This document shows positions 52,206 through 61,500 of a DNA stretch of 64,000 nt, one piece after another. The DNA comes from Bacillota bacterium (lineage in GTDB: Bacteria; Bacillota; Clostridia; Lachnospirales; Lachnospiraceae): the NCBI GenBank assembly GCA_023411555.1, contig JAEYOQ010000057.1, forward strand, positions 186,001-250,000. The letters are read 5' to 3'. A program made the position numbers and the translations under genes. Numbering within the stretch: position 1 is the stretch's first letter; the number at the start of each line of letters is the position of its first letter. Under the pieces are notes generated by a model. The model was not told the origin of the DNA. It worked only from the letters and a program-made list of their open reading frames with translations, and searched no databases.

Positions 52206-53153
52206 ATGTCTCTTGCAGCTACCGCATTTTATCAAATTATAATTATGTTTCTACTTATTTTAATCGGTATTATATGTTATCGTATACGACTGATTGATCA
52301 GAACACGAATAAGAAACTCTCTGACATAGTACTTATGCTGGTAAGTCCAGTTCTAATAATCATATCATATCAAAGAGAATATGATGAAACCCTATTATCC
52401 GGACTATTCATATCGCTGATACTGGCTGTGATTACTCATATCTTCGGAATTGTCATAGGCAAAGTGATGCTTCGTGGAGAAAAGCACCGGGAAAATCTTC
52501 CCATAGAGCAGTTTGCTGTGATCTATTCAAATTGTGGTTTTATCGGGATACCCATGGCCGGAGGCCTTTTCGGAAGTGAGGGTGTGTTCTATATCACGGC
52601 GTATTTAACCATCTTCAACCTATTAGTCTGGACCCATGGTGTCATCATCATGACCGGTAAAGGGGGATCCAAGTCCGATAAGAGGAATATTAAATCCATG
52701 GGGAAGGCTTTATTATCCCCTTCCATCATAGCAGCAGTGGTTGGCTTCCTTTTATTCATAACACGAATTATGCTGCCGGAAGTATTGAAAGATACCCTGA
52801 CTTATATCAGTGATATGAATACTCCTTTGGCGATGCTGGTTGCCGGTGTAACAATTGCACAGACAGATATTAAGAAGCTATTTGTAAAGCTTAGAATTTA
52901 CTATATTTCTTTTATAAAGCTCCTGCTGATACCCATAGCCATGCTGTTTATCTTTCGATTATTTAATGTTCCGAATGTGGTGATACTGACATCAGTTTTG
53001 GCAGCAGCCTGCCCGACTGCTGCAACGGTCAATCTGTTTGCAATTCGCTATGAAAAGAATTATCTTTATGCTTCTGAGCTATTTGCCGTATCAACCATCA
53101 CTTCGATGGTTACGATACCTTTTGTAATGTATATCTCCAATCTTCTTCTTTAG
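52206..53153 (+). CDS. AEC family transporter (auxin efflux carrier type)
   Basis: The 315-residue protein has about ten membrane segments in two repeats. NTNKKLSDIVLMLVSPVLIIISYQ, YSNCGFIGIPMAGGLFG near residue 105 and the second-half AAACPTAATVNLFA near 265 are hallmark segments. Bacterial AEC proteins export or take up organic acids such as malate; the substrate here is not evident. It is a single-gene unit on the plus strand, divergent from mntP. The ribosome site is weak (TAGGTTAT). Confidence 0.88.
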   Translation: MSLAATAFYQIIIMFLLILIGIICYRIRLIDQNTNKKLSDIVLMLVSPVLIIISYQREYDETLLSGLFISLILAVITHIFGIVIGKVMLRGEKHRENLPIEQFAVIYSNCGFIGIPMAGGLFGSEGVFYITAYLTIFNLLVWTHGVIIMTGKGGSKSDKRNIKSMGKALLSPSIIAAVVGFLLFITRIMLPEVLKDTLTYISDMNTPLAMLVAGVTIAQTDIKKLFVKLRIYYISFIKLLLIPIAMLFIFRLFNVPNVVILTSVLAAACPTAATVNLFAIRYEKNYLYASELFAVSTITSMVTIPFVMYISNLLL

Positions 53154-53284
53154 GATAGGATGATGTTTAGCTAGGCTGTGAACCGTAGCATACTTTTTGT
53201 GGATAAAAATGTAGTTATATTGTAGCTTGCGATGTGTAGGAATGTATTGTAAAATAGATGTCAGGTGTAAATACTGTAAAATAA

Positions 53285-53348
53285 TTGACACAAAATCCTT
53301 ACAGTGAATAAATTAGTAGTGTGAAGATATAAAAGCAATTATCACACT
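53285..53348. promoter_or_regulatory. Possible degV promoter and GTGTGA palindrome
   Basis: TTGACA (53285-53290) is 17 bases from ATAAAT (53308-53313), a fair promoter. Directly after it GTGTGA (53319-53324) pairs with TCACAC (53342-53347) around AAAAGCAATT-like DNA, a degenerate copy of the palindrome at 50373. The rest of 53154-53481 has no gene. Confidence 0.4.
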
Positions 53349-53481
53349 TGGTACAAACAGTTTCAAAGGTTAGTAATAAATACTTCCCTTTATCAGTGTA
53401 TACTTGCGAGGTGCTAGGTTAAATAGCAGGTACGAGGAGCAGATATCAGGTTGAAAATGAAAAATAAAGGAGCTATATACG

Positions 53482-54357
53482 ATGAGCGATTATGTAATCG
53501 TCAGTGATGCAACACTGGATCTACCAGCGAGTGTTATCAATGAATACGATATAAAAGTAATTCCTATGGGAGTTAGTATAGATAATGAGGAGTTTAATCA
53601 TTATCCGGATGAAAGAGAGTTACCGATTGAGGACTTTTACCAGAAGCTGAAGAATGGAGCTGTTGCTCATACAACACAGATTACTCCCGCGGTTTTCATG
53701 GAGTATTTTGAGGATATATTAAAGAAGGGTATGGATATTTTGTACATAGCCTTTTCATCTGGACTAAGTGGTACATTTAATACCTCGCAGGTTGTAATAC
53801 GTGATCTGATGGAGGATTATCCTGAGCGGAAGATCTATAGTATCGATTCCTTGTGTGCTTCTATCGGTGAGGGACTCCTGGTTATGAATGCAGCTATGAA
53901 GAAACAGCAGGGAATGAATATAGACGAACTTAAGGAATGGGTAGAAGAAAATAAAAGAGGCCCTCGTCATTGGTTCACAGTTAAGGATTTATTTTTCTTA
54001 AAGCGTGGAGGCAGGATCAGCTCCATAGAGGCGATGGTAGGTACCGCCTTAAAGATTCGTCCGGTACTCAGTACGGATCAGGCAGGTAAGCTATCCGTAG
54101 TGACAAAAATTCGTGGTACCAAAGCTGAACTTGATTTTATGCTTTCTAAGCTGGAGGAGGAAGGAACACAACTAGCATCCCAAACTATTATTATCGGTCA
54201 TGGTGATGATCTGGAACAAGCTATGGAACTTAAAGAGTTGATTCAAAGCAGAGTAACGGTTAAGGACATTATCATCTCGAAGATAGGACCTGTGATCGGT
54301 ACTCATACTGGTCCTGGTATGCTTGCTCTTGTTTTTATGGGTGTTGAAAGCAAATAG
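53482..54357 (+). CDS. DegV family fatty-acid-binding protein
   Basis: The 291-residue protein has both DegV domains. YVIVSDATLDLP near residue 4, AHTTQITPAVFMEYFE, YIAFSSGLSGTFNTSQ near 92, the CASIGEGLLV segment and the closing KIGPVIGTHTGPGMLALVF are family hallmarks. DegV/FakB proteins bind a fatty acid for phosphorylation by FakA; no kinase gene is here and the lipid is unknown. AAAGGAG precedes the ATG. A good terminator follows. Confidence 0.93.
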   Translation: MSDYVIVSDATLDLPASVINEYDIKVIPMGVSIDNEEFNHYPDERELPIEDFYQKLKNGAVAHTTQITPAVFMEYFEDILKKGMDILYIAFSSGLSGTFNTSQVVIRDLMEDYPERKIYSIDSLCASIGEGLLVMNAAMKKQQGMNIDELKEWVEENKRGPRHWFTVKDLFFLKRGGRISSIEAMVGTALKIRPVLSTDQAGKLSVVTKIRGTKAELDFMLSKLEEEGTQLASQTIIIGHGDDLEQAMELKELIQSRVTVKDIIISKIGPVIGTHTGPGMLALVFMGVESK

Positions 54358-54450
54358 ATGGGATGAGAATTAATAATACAGAAGTTGATAAATGTTTGTA
54401 AAGTGATGGAATTTATTTGATTTCATACATTGAATTAAGTATAATAAAAG

Positions 54451-54487
54451 AAAGATCGTATCGTAAAGAGTATGATACGATCTTTTG
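54451..54487 (+). terminator. Terminator after degV
   Basis: AAAGATCGTATC pairs perfectly with GATACGATCTTT around an 11-base loop and ends in TTTTG. It lies 28 bases before the start of the next gene. Confidence 0.85.
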
Positions 54488-54514
54488 TGTATCAGTAGTT
54501 CGGAGGTTAATGAC

Positions 54515-55261
54515 GTGAAGTATGATAATACAAGCAGTATAGAACAAAGCCAGATAAAGCCATATAAAAAGGATGCGGAATATTCCTACACCTTAGGTGC
54601 CTTCCCGACCTATGAGCTGATTAAGGCAAGACCGGAGAGTGTCAAAAGGATTCTTGTGGATACCAGTTTTACCGACCAGGATAGTCTTAGAAAGCTCTGT
54701 GATGATAATAGGCTTACCATGGAGTTTAATAATAAATTAATCAAAAAGCTCAGTGATAAGGAAAACTGCTATGTAGTCGGTATCTTTAATAAATACGAAG
54801 GTAAGCTCTCTGCTAATCGACCGCATATCGTGTTAGTAAATCCAAGTAATATGGGTAATCTTGGAACAATACTTCGAACAGCAGTGGGCTTTGGGATATA
54901 TGATATTGCAATCATATTACCTGGAGCCGATATTTTTCATCCAAAGACAGTCCGTTCATCAATGGGTGCGGTTTTTAGGTTGAATTTTCATCACTATGAG
55001 AGCTTTGAAGATTATCGAAGAGAGTTTGGAGAACATGAGGTGTTCACCTTTATGCTAAACGGTGAGAATACTCTGACACTACAGGATTGTCCCAAAGCAG
55101 AGCTTTTCTCTCTAGTCTTTGGGAATGAAGCAACAGGGCTTGCGGATTCGTACCTCAAGGTTGGAACCAGTATCTATATTCCCCAGTCGCCGGATGTGGA
55201 TTCTCTGAATCTTACCATCGCAGTGGGAATTGGAGCATATATTTTTACAAATCAAAAATAA
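54515..55261 (+). CDS. TrmH family RNA methyltransferase (SpoU class)
   Basis: The 248-residue protein ends in a SPOUT knot domain: HIVLVNPSNMGNLGTILRTAVGFG (motif 1, near residue 105), SLVFGNEATGL (motif 2) and IYIPQSPDVDSLNLTIAVGI (motif 3). The N-terminal part (1-95) is a substrate-binding region. It methylates the 2'-O of a ribose in rRNA or tRNA; the target is not predictable. GTG 54515 is chosen for the GGAGG eight bases upstream. Confidence 0.9.
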   Translation: MKYDNTSSIEQSQIKPYKKDAEYSYTLGAFPTYELIKARPESVKRILVDTSFTDQDSLRKLCDDNRLTMEFNNKLIKKLSDKENCYVVGIFNKYEGKLSANRPHIVLVNPSNMGNLGTILRTAVGFGIYDIAIILPGADIFHPKTVRSSMGAVFRLNFHHYESFEDYRREFGEHEVFTFMLNGENTLTLQDCPKAELFSLVFGNEATGLADSYLKVGTSIYIPQSPDVDSLNLTIAVGIGAYIFTNQK

Positions 55262-55300
55262 TATGGGGTTGCCTGCAAAAGCAGGCAAAAAGGAGGAAGT

Positions 55301-56596
55301 ATGAGACTAAACTATAAGCGGACTTTCTTTGTGGGGCTTGCATTTATGTCTATTTGTTGTTTTTGGCAGTTGTACGACAATATTATTCCTTTGATGCTTA
55401 AGAATACCTTCGGTCTAGGCGAAACAGTGATCGGTATATTAATGGCCTTGGATAATATCTTAGCTCTGTTCTTATTACCTTTATTCGGTTCTTTGTCGGA
55501 TAAGATAGATACTCCCTTGGGTAAGAGAACGCCTTTTATTATCGGAGGTACCTTTGTAGCAGTGGTAGCTATGACCTTTATTCCAATTGCGAATAAAGAA
55601 GCCAGTATAATCTTATTTCTGGTGTTTTTGGGAATAGTACTGATAGCTATGGGATCCTACCGATCTCCTTCTGTGGCCTTGATGCCGGATCTGACCCCCA
55701 AGCCTTTGAGAAGTAAGGCAAATTCCATTATTAACCTAATGGGGGCCTTCGGCGGTGTTTATACCCTGATTATGATTAAACTATTAGTAAAGGAAGGGAC
55801 GAATTATCAGGCTGTATTCTTTTCTGTATCGGGTATTATGGTAATTGCGGTAGTATTATTGGTGATTACAGTCCGTGAAAAAAAGATTGCTGCAACCATT
55901 GATCTGGAAGCCGGAGCGGTACATAATAACGAAAAAATGCAGGCGAAGAATGAAGCTACAGCTTCAGCTGACAGTGATAAAATGCCGGCTGATGTTAAGA
56001 AAAGCTTTATTTTCTTGTTGTCCTCTATTTTCCTTTGGTTTACAGCCTATAACGCAGTCACTACAGCTTACTCCAGATATGTAGAGCAGGTTTGGAATCT
56101 AAAGGCCGGCGGTTTTGCTGATTCTCTGCTGGTTGCAACGATAGTAGCTATTTTCAGCTATATTCCCATCGGTATCATAGCTACAAGAATCGGAAGAAGG
56201 AAAACGATTATTGCAGGTATTGTAATGATGACTGCTTCTTATTTATGCGGTGCGTTATTTACGGAGTACTCCGTACTGATCAATGTGGTGTTTGCCTTTA
56301 CCGGTATTGGGTGGGCTGCAATCAATGTTAATTCCTATCCGATGGTAGTTGAGATGTGTAAGGGCTCGGATATCGGCAAATATACCGGTTTATATTACAC
56401 CTTCTCTATGTCGGCGCAGACTTTGACTCCGATTGTCTCAGGCGCCTTACTGCAATATGTCTCTTATCGTACCCTGTTTCCTTATGCAGTGGTATTTTCA
56501 GTGGCGTCCTTATGCACTATGCTATTTGTAAAGCATGGAGATTCCAGACCTATGAGAAAAAAGGATTTGATAGAGAATTTTGATTCGGAGGATTAA
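55301..56596 (+). CDS. MFS transporter (SLC45/GPH-like)
   Basis: The 431-residue protein has twelve predicted membrane segments with a hydrophilic middle loop (about 190-225, rich in Ala, Lys and Asp). Family marks include DNIIPLMLKNTFGLGETVIGILMALDNILALFLLPLFG, SDKIDTPLGKRTPFIIGG and GRRKTIIAG in the second half. This group exports or imports sugars and related solutes by cation coupling; the substrate is unknown. AAGGAGG precedes the ATG. The GDPD gene follows after 47 bases. Confidence 0.9.
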   Translation: MRLNYKRTFFVGLAFMSICCFWQLYDNIIPLMLKNTFGLGETVIGILMALDNILALFLLPLFGSLSDKIDTPLGKRTPFIIGGTFVAVVAMTFIPIANKEASIILFLVFLGIVLIAMGSYRSPSVALMPDLTPKPLRSKANSIINLMGAFGGVYTLIMIKLLVKEGTNYQAVFFSVSGIMVIAVVLLVITVREKKIAATIDLEAGAVHNNEKMQAKNEATASADSDKMPADVKKSFIFLLSSIFLWFTAYNAVTTAYSRYVEQVWNLKAGGFADSLLVATIVAIFSYIPIGIIATRIGRRKTIIAGIVMMTASYLCGALFTEYSVLINVVFAFTGIGWAAINVNSYPMVVEMCKGSDIGKYTGLYYTFSMSAQTLTPIVSGALLQYVSYRTLFPYAVVFSVASLCTMLFVKHGDSRPMRKKDLIENFDSED

Positions 56597-56643
56597 GTAA
56601 CTCCTATAAATAATTAATAAGTACTTGCAGCTGGGAGGCTATT

Positions 56644-57483
56644 ATGTTACTAAAGGTTATCATAATTATTATCTTAATTATTACCGTATTATACCTTCTG
56701 GCAGTCATGCCAAAGCTTAAGCGGAACAAGAATATCAAAGACATGGATGGTTGGCTCTATGCCCATCGTGGACTTCATAATAATGAAACAGATGCACCGG
56801 AGAATTCTCGGAAAGCCTTCGCCCTAGCAGTGGAAAAGGGCTATGGAATAGAGCTCGATGTTCAGCTGACCAAGGATCAAATTCCGATTGTATTACATGA
56901 TTATAATTTAAAAAGAGCTTGTAATTCGGAGGTAGAGGTATCATCTCTGACCTACGAAGAGCTGCAGGCCTATCCTTTGTTCCAATCTCAGGAGAGAATT
57001 CCAACCTTGAAGGAGGTCTTGGAGCTGGTGAATGGAAGGGTGCCGTTAATCATAGAGCTGAAGATACCCTGGAGAGCAGATCCGCTATGTAGCAAGGTAG
57101 CTGAACTGCTTGAGGGCTACAAAGGCTTCTATGTAATCGAATCCTTTAATCCCTTTGGCCTTATGTGGTACAGAAAGCATCATCCCGAGGTAATTCGCGG
57201 TCAACTGTCAACAGACTTTATCAAGGAGAAGATAGAGGGAAATGTGGTCCAATACTTCCTGTTAAAGCATTTGCTGTTGAATTTTCTTACAAAACCGGAT
57301 TTTATTGCATTTCATCATGTGTATAAAACTGCATTATCCTTTACGATTTGCCGTAAGCTGTTTCGGACGAAGCCTGTAGCCTGGACCATTCAGACAGAGG
57401 AGCAGTTGAAGGGCAGTCAAAGATATTTTGAGCTTTTTATATTTGATAGTTTTATTCCACAAGGAAAAGATCATCTAAGATAA
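56644..57483 (+). CDS. Glycerophosphodiester phosphodiesterase, membrane-anchored
   Basis: The 279-residue protein has one N-terminal membrane segment (about 4-22) and a GDPD TIM barrel: YAHRGLHNNETDAPENSRKAF (catalytic HRG..ENS) near residue 39, GIELDVQLTKDQIPIVLHDYNLKR (ELDV and HD) near 68, LIIELK, and VIESFNP. It splits glycerophosphodiesters to glycerol 3-phosphate and an alcohol. The anchor suggests action at the membrane. GGGAGG precedes the ATG. A long terminator follows. Confidence 0.92.
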   Translation: MLLKVIIIIILIITVLYLLAVMPKLKRNKNIKDMDGWLYAHRGLHNNETDAPENSRKAFALAVEKGYGIELDVQLTKDQIPIVLHDYNLKRACNSEVEVSSLTYEELQAYPLFQSQERIPTLKEVLELVNGRVPLIIELKIPWRADPLCSKVAELLEGYKGFYVIESFNPFGLMWYRKHHPEVIRGQLSTDFIKEKIEGNVVQYFLLKHLLLNFLTKPDFIAFHHVYKTALSFTICRKLFRTKPVAWTIQTEEQLKGSQRYFELFIFDSFIPQGKDHLR

Positions 57484-57502
57484 TAAAATAATTTGAAAAC
57501 TG

Positions 57503-57562
57503 GCTCTATGCCTGTGATGGAGATTGTGTTCGTACCAATCATCTCACAGCATAGAGCTTTTT
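57503..57562 (+). terminator. Terminator after the GDPD gene
   Basis: GCTCTATG-CCTGTGA pairs with TCACAG-CATAGAGC, with AGATTG/CAATC continuing the stem, and is followed by TTTTTA. Confidence 0.85.
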
Positions 57563-57705
57563 ATCGTTTCTGGTTTTATATCGAAAATAATTACCCAATA
57601 AATCGCTTTAGGGAGTATTAGAATAATACATTAATAATTGGAGATGATGAATTTATATATGTAACTTTAGTCACAGAGTCGCCTAGCGGCATTATGAGGG
57701 TATAT

Positions 57706-58647
57706 ATGAAGATAATTATAGGAATATGGTTATTTGAATGGCTTTGGTGCTTGTCAAATATGATAATTAAGCCTAGGATGCTGCCTTATGGAAAGGGTTA
57801 TCAAAGAGAGATTAATTGTAATAGGATAGACTCGGAGGAATACTATTCCTGGGAAAAAGAGATTTTTACACTAAAGTCTGATTATGGATACCGCTTATCC
57901 TGTGAGCTACTAGATGGCAGAAGCCAGGTTGTTAAAGAGGACGTAGCTTCAGAAGTGAAGGATAAGCCGGAAAAAATTGCTATCTTATGCCATGGATTCG
58001 GATATGCAAAATATAGTGGGATCAAATATGCAAAGATGTTCTTTCGCTTAGGGTACCGGGTTATTATCTACGATCACCGCAATCATGGTTACAGTGGAAA
58101 GGCATATACCTCCATGGGATTTTATGAGAGGTATGATTTGAAAAAGCTGGTAGATTGGTGCTATGAGCGTTTTGGAGAGAAATGCATCATAGTAACCCAT
58201 GGGGAATCTATGGGTGCTGCTACAGTATTAATGCATTTGGGGATTGATCGCAGGGTGAACTTTGCAATTGCAGATTGTGCTTATTCTGATTTAACACAGC
58301 TATTATGCCATCAATTAAAGCAGTATTACCATTTACCCTGCTTTCTCCTGCCGATAGAGAGCTTTATTACCTATCTGCGGGCGGGCTTTTGGTTTAACGA
58401 AGTATCGCCAATCCGTGTGGTCCGTCATTCTCTAACTCCTGTTTTATTTATTCATGGAAAAATCGATAATCTGGTTCCCGCAGATATGACAAGGCAGATG
58501 TATCATAATAAGAAGAGATTTAAGGCAATGTATCTGGTTGCCGGTGCGAAGCATGCCGAGAGCTATTGTAAGAATAAAGAGAGATATGAGAAGGTAGTAG
58601 AACGATTTCTGAAACGGTATGAAGGAAATATCCGAAAAATTAATTAA
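57706..58647 (+). CDS. Alpha/beta hydrolase, membrane-anchored
   Basis: The 313-residue protein has an N-terminal hydrophobic segment (about 3-22) followed by an alpha/beta hydrolase fold: IAILCHGFGYAKYSG (oxyanion loop) near residue 84, VIIYDHRNHGYSG, IIVTHGESMGAATVLMHLG with the nucleophilic serine near 165, FIHGKIDNLVP (Asp) and GAKHAESY (His). It resembles the YtpA/YqkD group. The substrate is unknown. ATG 57706 fits GAGGG at five-base spacing better than the in-frame ATG at 57694. Confidence 0.88.
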   Translation: MKIIIGIWLFEWLWCLSNMIIKPRMLPYGKGYQREINCNRIDSEEYYSWEKEIFTLKSDYGYRLSCELLDGRSQVVKEDVASEVKDKPEKIAILCHGFGYAKYSGIKYAKMFFRLGYRVIIYDHRNHGYSGKAYTSMGFYERYDLKKLVDWCYERFGEKCIIVTHGESMGAATVLMHLGIDRRVNFAIADCAYSDLTQLLCHQLKQYYHLPCFLLPIESFITYLRAGFWFNEVSPIRVVRHSLTPVLFIHGKIDNLVPADMTRQMYHNKKRFKAMYLVAGAKHAESYCKNKERYEKVVERFLKRYEGNIRKIN

Positions 58648-58649
58648 AT

Positions 58650-58691
58650 AAGAGTAACAGCATTCTGTGTGTGAGGTATGCTGTTACTCTT
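58650..58691. terminator. Bidirectional terminator between hydrolase and argG
   Basis: AAGAGTAACAGCAT pairs perfectly with ATGCTGTTACTCTT around a 14-base loop, between two converging genes. AAATTTT follows on the plus strand. Confidence 0.8.
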
Positions 58692-58748
58692 AAATTTTAG
58701 AGTATCACTGTTATAATCAATCCCATTATATTGTAAGGTGACTTCGCT

Positions 58749-59960
58749 TTATTCCTTGTCCAGGGATGCCATCTTCATGGCACGAACCTTTAAGGAAAGG
58801 CCAAAGAGGTTGATAAAGCCTTCTGCATCGTGATGGTTATAGAGGTCACCGGTTGTAAAGGAAGCAATGCTTTCATTATATAAGGAGTAAGGAGAGGTCG
58901 TTCCCTGCTTTATTATATTGCCCTTATAGAGCTTAAGCTTAACCTCACCGGTCACATATTCCTGAGTTACATCGATAAAAGCCTGGTATGCTTCACGAAG
59001 AGGTGTGAACCATTTTCCTTCGTATACGATATCGGCAAAGCGGTTACCGACCTCTTTCTTCGCGGTCATAGTAGCACGATCAAGAATAAGCTCTTCTAAT
59101 TGCATATGAGCCTCCATCAGTATAGTACCGCCGGGAGTTTCGTATACACCGCGGGACTTCATACCAACCACACGATTCTCAACAATATCTACGATTCCTA
59201 TCCCATGCTTACCGCCAAGTACATTCAATTCATTAATAATCTCAGTAGCGGTCATTTTCTTGCCGTTCAGTGCGGTAGGAATGCCCTTTTCGAAGGAAAG
59301 ACTGAGGGTTTCTCCTTCATCCGGTGCCTTCTCGGGAGATACGCCAAGTACCAGTAGGTGATCATAATTAGGTGCATTAGAGGGCAACTCTAATTCCAGA
59401 CCCTCGTGGCTGATGTGCCATAGGTTTCGATCACGGGAATAGCTGTTATCTGAAGAGAAGGGAAGATTAATTCCGTGTTTTTCACAGTATTCAATTTCCT
59501 CTTCACGAGAAGCCATGGTCCATATTCTCCAAGGAGCAATAATCTTTAAATCGGGAGCCAGAGCCTTAATGGTTAATTCAAAACGAACTTGGTCGTTGCC
59601 CTTACCGGTTGCGCCGTGGCAGATTGCAGTAGCACCTTCTATTCTTGCTATTTCAACTAATCTTTTCGCAATTACGGGACGAGCCATGGAAGTTCCTAAG
59701 AGATATTTATTCTCATAGACAGCATTCGCCTTGACACAGGGGATAACGTAGTCGTTTACGAATTCATCAACCACGTTCTCGATATAGAGCTTGGTGGCTC
59801 CGGAAAGCTTTGCCCTCTCTTCGAGACCATCCAATTCATTTCCTTGACCTACGTCGATACATACGCAGATTACTTCATAATCATAATTCTCCTTTAACCA
59901 GGGAATGATAGCGGTGGTATCCAAACCACCGGAATAAGCTAAAATAACTTTCTCTTTCAT
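58749..59960 (-). CDS. argG: Argininosuccinate synthase
   Basis: The 403-residue protein joins citrulline and aspartate with ATP, the seventh step of arginine synthesis. It begins [20 protein letters not shown] with the PP-loop SGGLDTT near residue 10, and contains [21 protein letters not shown] text near 115 and [19 protein letters not shown] near 170, which bind citrulline and aspartate. The length is normal. GGAGG lies seven bases before the ATG. It is divergent from the maf-GNAT-argJBD group. Confidence 0.97.
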   Translation of the reverse strand: MKEKVILAYSGGLDTTAIIPWLKENYDYEVICVCIDVGQGNELDGLEERAKLSGATKLYIENVVDEFVNDYVIPCVKANAVYENKYLLGTSMARPVIAKRLVEIARIEGATAICHGATGKGNDQVRFELTIKALAPDLKIIAPWRIWTMASREEEIEYCEKHGINLPFSSDNSYSRDRNLWHISHEGLELELPSNAPNYDHLLVLGVSPEKAPDEGETLSLSFEKGIPTALNGKKMTATEIINELNVLGGKHGIGIVDIVENRVVGMKSRGVYETPGGTILMEAHMQLEELILDRATMTAKKEVGNRFADIVYEGKWFTPLREAYQAFIDVTQEYVTGEVKLKLYKGNIIKQGTTSPYSLYNESIASFTTGDLYNHHDAEGFINLFGLSLKVRAMKMASLDKE

Positions 59961-60017
59961 ACGATTACCTCCAATTAATATGATTTCTATTGTAATTAAC
60001 CTTCACTAATTTGTTTA

Positions 60018-60046
60018 AATATACAACACATTTTATTATTATGCAA
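60018..60046 (-). promoter_or_regulatory. argG promoter
   Basis: Read on the minus strand, TTGCAT (60046-60041) and TATATT (60023-60018) are 17 bases apart, near the vegetative consensus. The leader to ATG 59960 is about 50 bases. Confidence 0.6.
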
Positions 60047-60078
60047 TAGTAAAGTTTAAAAAAGTATAAAAATACAAA
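60030..60078. promoter_or_regulatory. Possible ARG boxes upstream of argG
   Basis: TTATTATTATGCAATA near 60032-60047 matches one half of the ARG box (ATTATGCA) and overlaps the -35 box; AGTATAAAAATACAAA at 60063-60078 is a second AT-rich, partly palindromic match. ArgR usually binds paired boxes, so the arrangement is sensible, but both matches are weak. The rest of 59961-60312 shows no gene. Confidence 0.35.
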
Positions 60079-60312
60079 GAAATCCTTTTTTACTGCTTCT
60101 TATTATTACCTTATAATACTTTTCTACAAGGGGGGAGATGCTGTTTTCTATACCGTTTAGAATGCAATTTCCTTTACTATTCGTTGATAATTATTATAAT
60201 GAAAGAAGACGTGTCTACTAACGAATATAAAAGAAGTATTGTTTTTATATGATATTATTATGACCAAGAGAAAATCGAATGCAGGACGGTACAGTCCTGG
60301 GAAAGGATGAAT

Positions 60313-60924
60313 ATGTATCAAATTATTTTGGCTTCAGAATCACCGAGACGTAGAGAAATTATGGAGACGATGGGAATCCCCTATCAAGTCATGGCAAGTA
60401 ATGTGAAGGAAGAGGTTACAGAGACCATTCCTGATCTTATGGTACAAGCTCTGGCAAGGCTCAAGACAGAGGAGATTAAAAAACAAGCTTTGCAGCTTAT
60501 GGATGCAGGCAAGGATATTATCATTATTGGGGCTGACACAATGGTATTTTTTGAAGAGCATGCTTTGGGAAAGCCAAAGGATAAGGAGGATGCGGCCAGA
60601 ATGCTTCGGATGCTGTCTGACCATGCCCATGAGGTTTGCACCGGTGTCAGTATTATTATAAAGAAACAGGATGGCAGTGAAGAGAGCTTATCCTTTGCAG
60701 TGTGTACGAAGGTTATCGTCAATCCGTTAACAGAGGAGCAAATTCAGGACTATATTGCAACAGGTGAACCGATGGATAAGGCAGGAGCATATGCAATCCA
60801 AGGTAAATTCGGCATCTTTATTAGAGAAATTGTTGGCGATTACTATAATATTGTGGGCTTTCCGATTGCGGAAATTTATGCCGTGTTGCTTCACCATGGT
60901 ATTGATCTAAAAAAATTAAATTAG
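60313..60924 (+). CDS. maf: Maf family nucleoside triphosphate pyrophosphatase
   Basis: The 203-residue protein has the Maf signature: IILASESPRRREIMETMG near residue 3, DIIIIGADTMVFFE near 73 (catalytic Asp), LGKPKDKEDAARMLRMLSDHAHEVCTGVSI, and EPMDKAGAYAIQGKFGIFI. This form, with the last motif, hydrolyses dTTP/UTP and modified nucleotides and may limit septum formation. ATG 60313 is favoured over 60307 because GAAAGG is six bases before it. Confidence 0.93.
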   Translation: MYQIILASESPRRREIMETMGIPYQVMASNVKEEVTETIPDLMVQALARLKTEEIKKQALQLMDAGKDIIIIGADTMVFFEEHALGKPKDKEDAARMLRMLSDHAHEVCTGVSIIIKKQDGSEESLSFAVCTKVIVNPLTEEQIQDYIATGEPMDKAGAYAIQGKFGIFIREIVGDYYNIVGFPIAEIYAVLLHHGIDLKKLN

Positions 60925-61007
60925 GTATTGCATAAATTTAAATCCGGATGTATAATTATAAATAATTTTATACAACATTATCCATTTGTACCTTCGGAGG
61001 TGATTAT

Positions 61008-61436
61008 ATGATAAGGCATTTCACAATGGATGACTATGATAAGGTTTATCAGCTATGGAAAAGAACACCCGGGCTTGGTCTTCGAACCATGGATGACTCG
61101 AAGGAGGGAATCGAACGATTCCTAGAAAGAAATCCAAGTACCAATTTTGTCGCAGAAGAAGACGGAAATATCGTTGGAGTGGTGCTTGGCGGTCATGATG
61201 GCAGACGGGGTTACATCTATCATGCCTGTGTCGATGAGAATTACCGAAGACAATCTGTAGGAAGAGAACTGATGGAGAGGATAACCGAGGCGATGAAAGA
61301 CGAGAGAATAACAAGGCTGGGGTTAGTTTGCCTCGCAGAGAATAATCTGGGTAATGAATTTTGGCGCAGGTTAGGCTGGGTGCAACGTTCCGATCTTAAT
61401 TATTATACAATCAGTATCAATGAGAATAATCATTAA
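61008..61436 (+). CDS. GNAT family N-acetyltransferase
   Basis: The 142-residue protein has the GNAT fold: IRHFTMDDYDKVYQLWK at the start, NFVAEEDGNIVGVVLGG, HACVDENYRRQSVGRELMERI (acetyl-CoA loop near residue 78) and NNLGNEFWRRLGWVQR. Its place between maf and argJ raises the thought of a role in arginine synthesis, but ArgJ already supplies N-acetylation, so that is weak. The form is close to small amino-acid or peptide acetyltransferases. GGAGG precedes the ATG. Confidence 0.87.
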   Translation: MIRHFTMDDYDKVYQLWKRTPGLGLRTMDDSKEGIERFLERNPSTNFVAEEDGNIVGVVLGGHDGRRGYIYHACVDENYRRQSVGRELMERITEAMKDERITRLGLVCLAENNLGNEFWRRLGWVQRSDLNYYTISINENNH

Positions 61437-61469
61437 TTTATGACTACAGAAGGATAATCAGCGTATTGC

Positions 61470-61487
61470 TTATGAATGATTATACAT
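61470..61487. promoter_or_regulatory. ARG box-like ArgR operator before argJ
   Basis: TATGAATGATTATACAT is one base from the classical ARG box core (TGAATAATTATACAT). It ends at the ribosome binding site of argJ, so ArgR bound here could block transcription or, if the promoter lies further upstream, elongation. No argR gene is in the window. Confidence 0.55.
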
Positions 61488-61500
61488 GGAGGGTTAGGTG

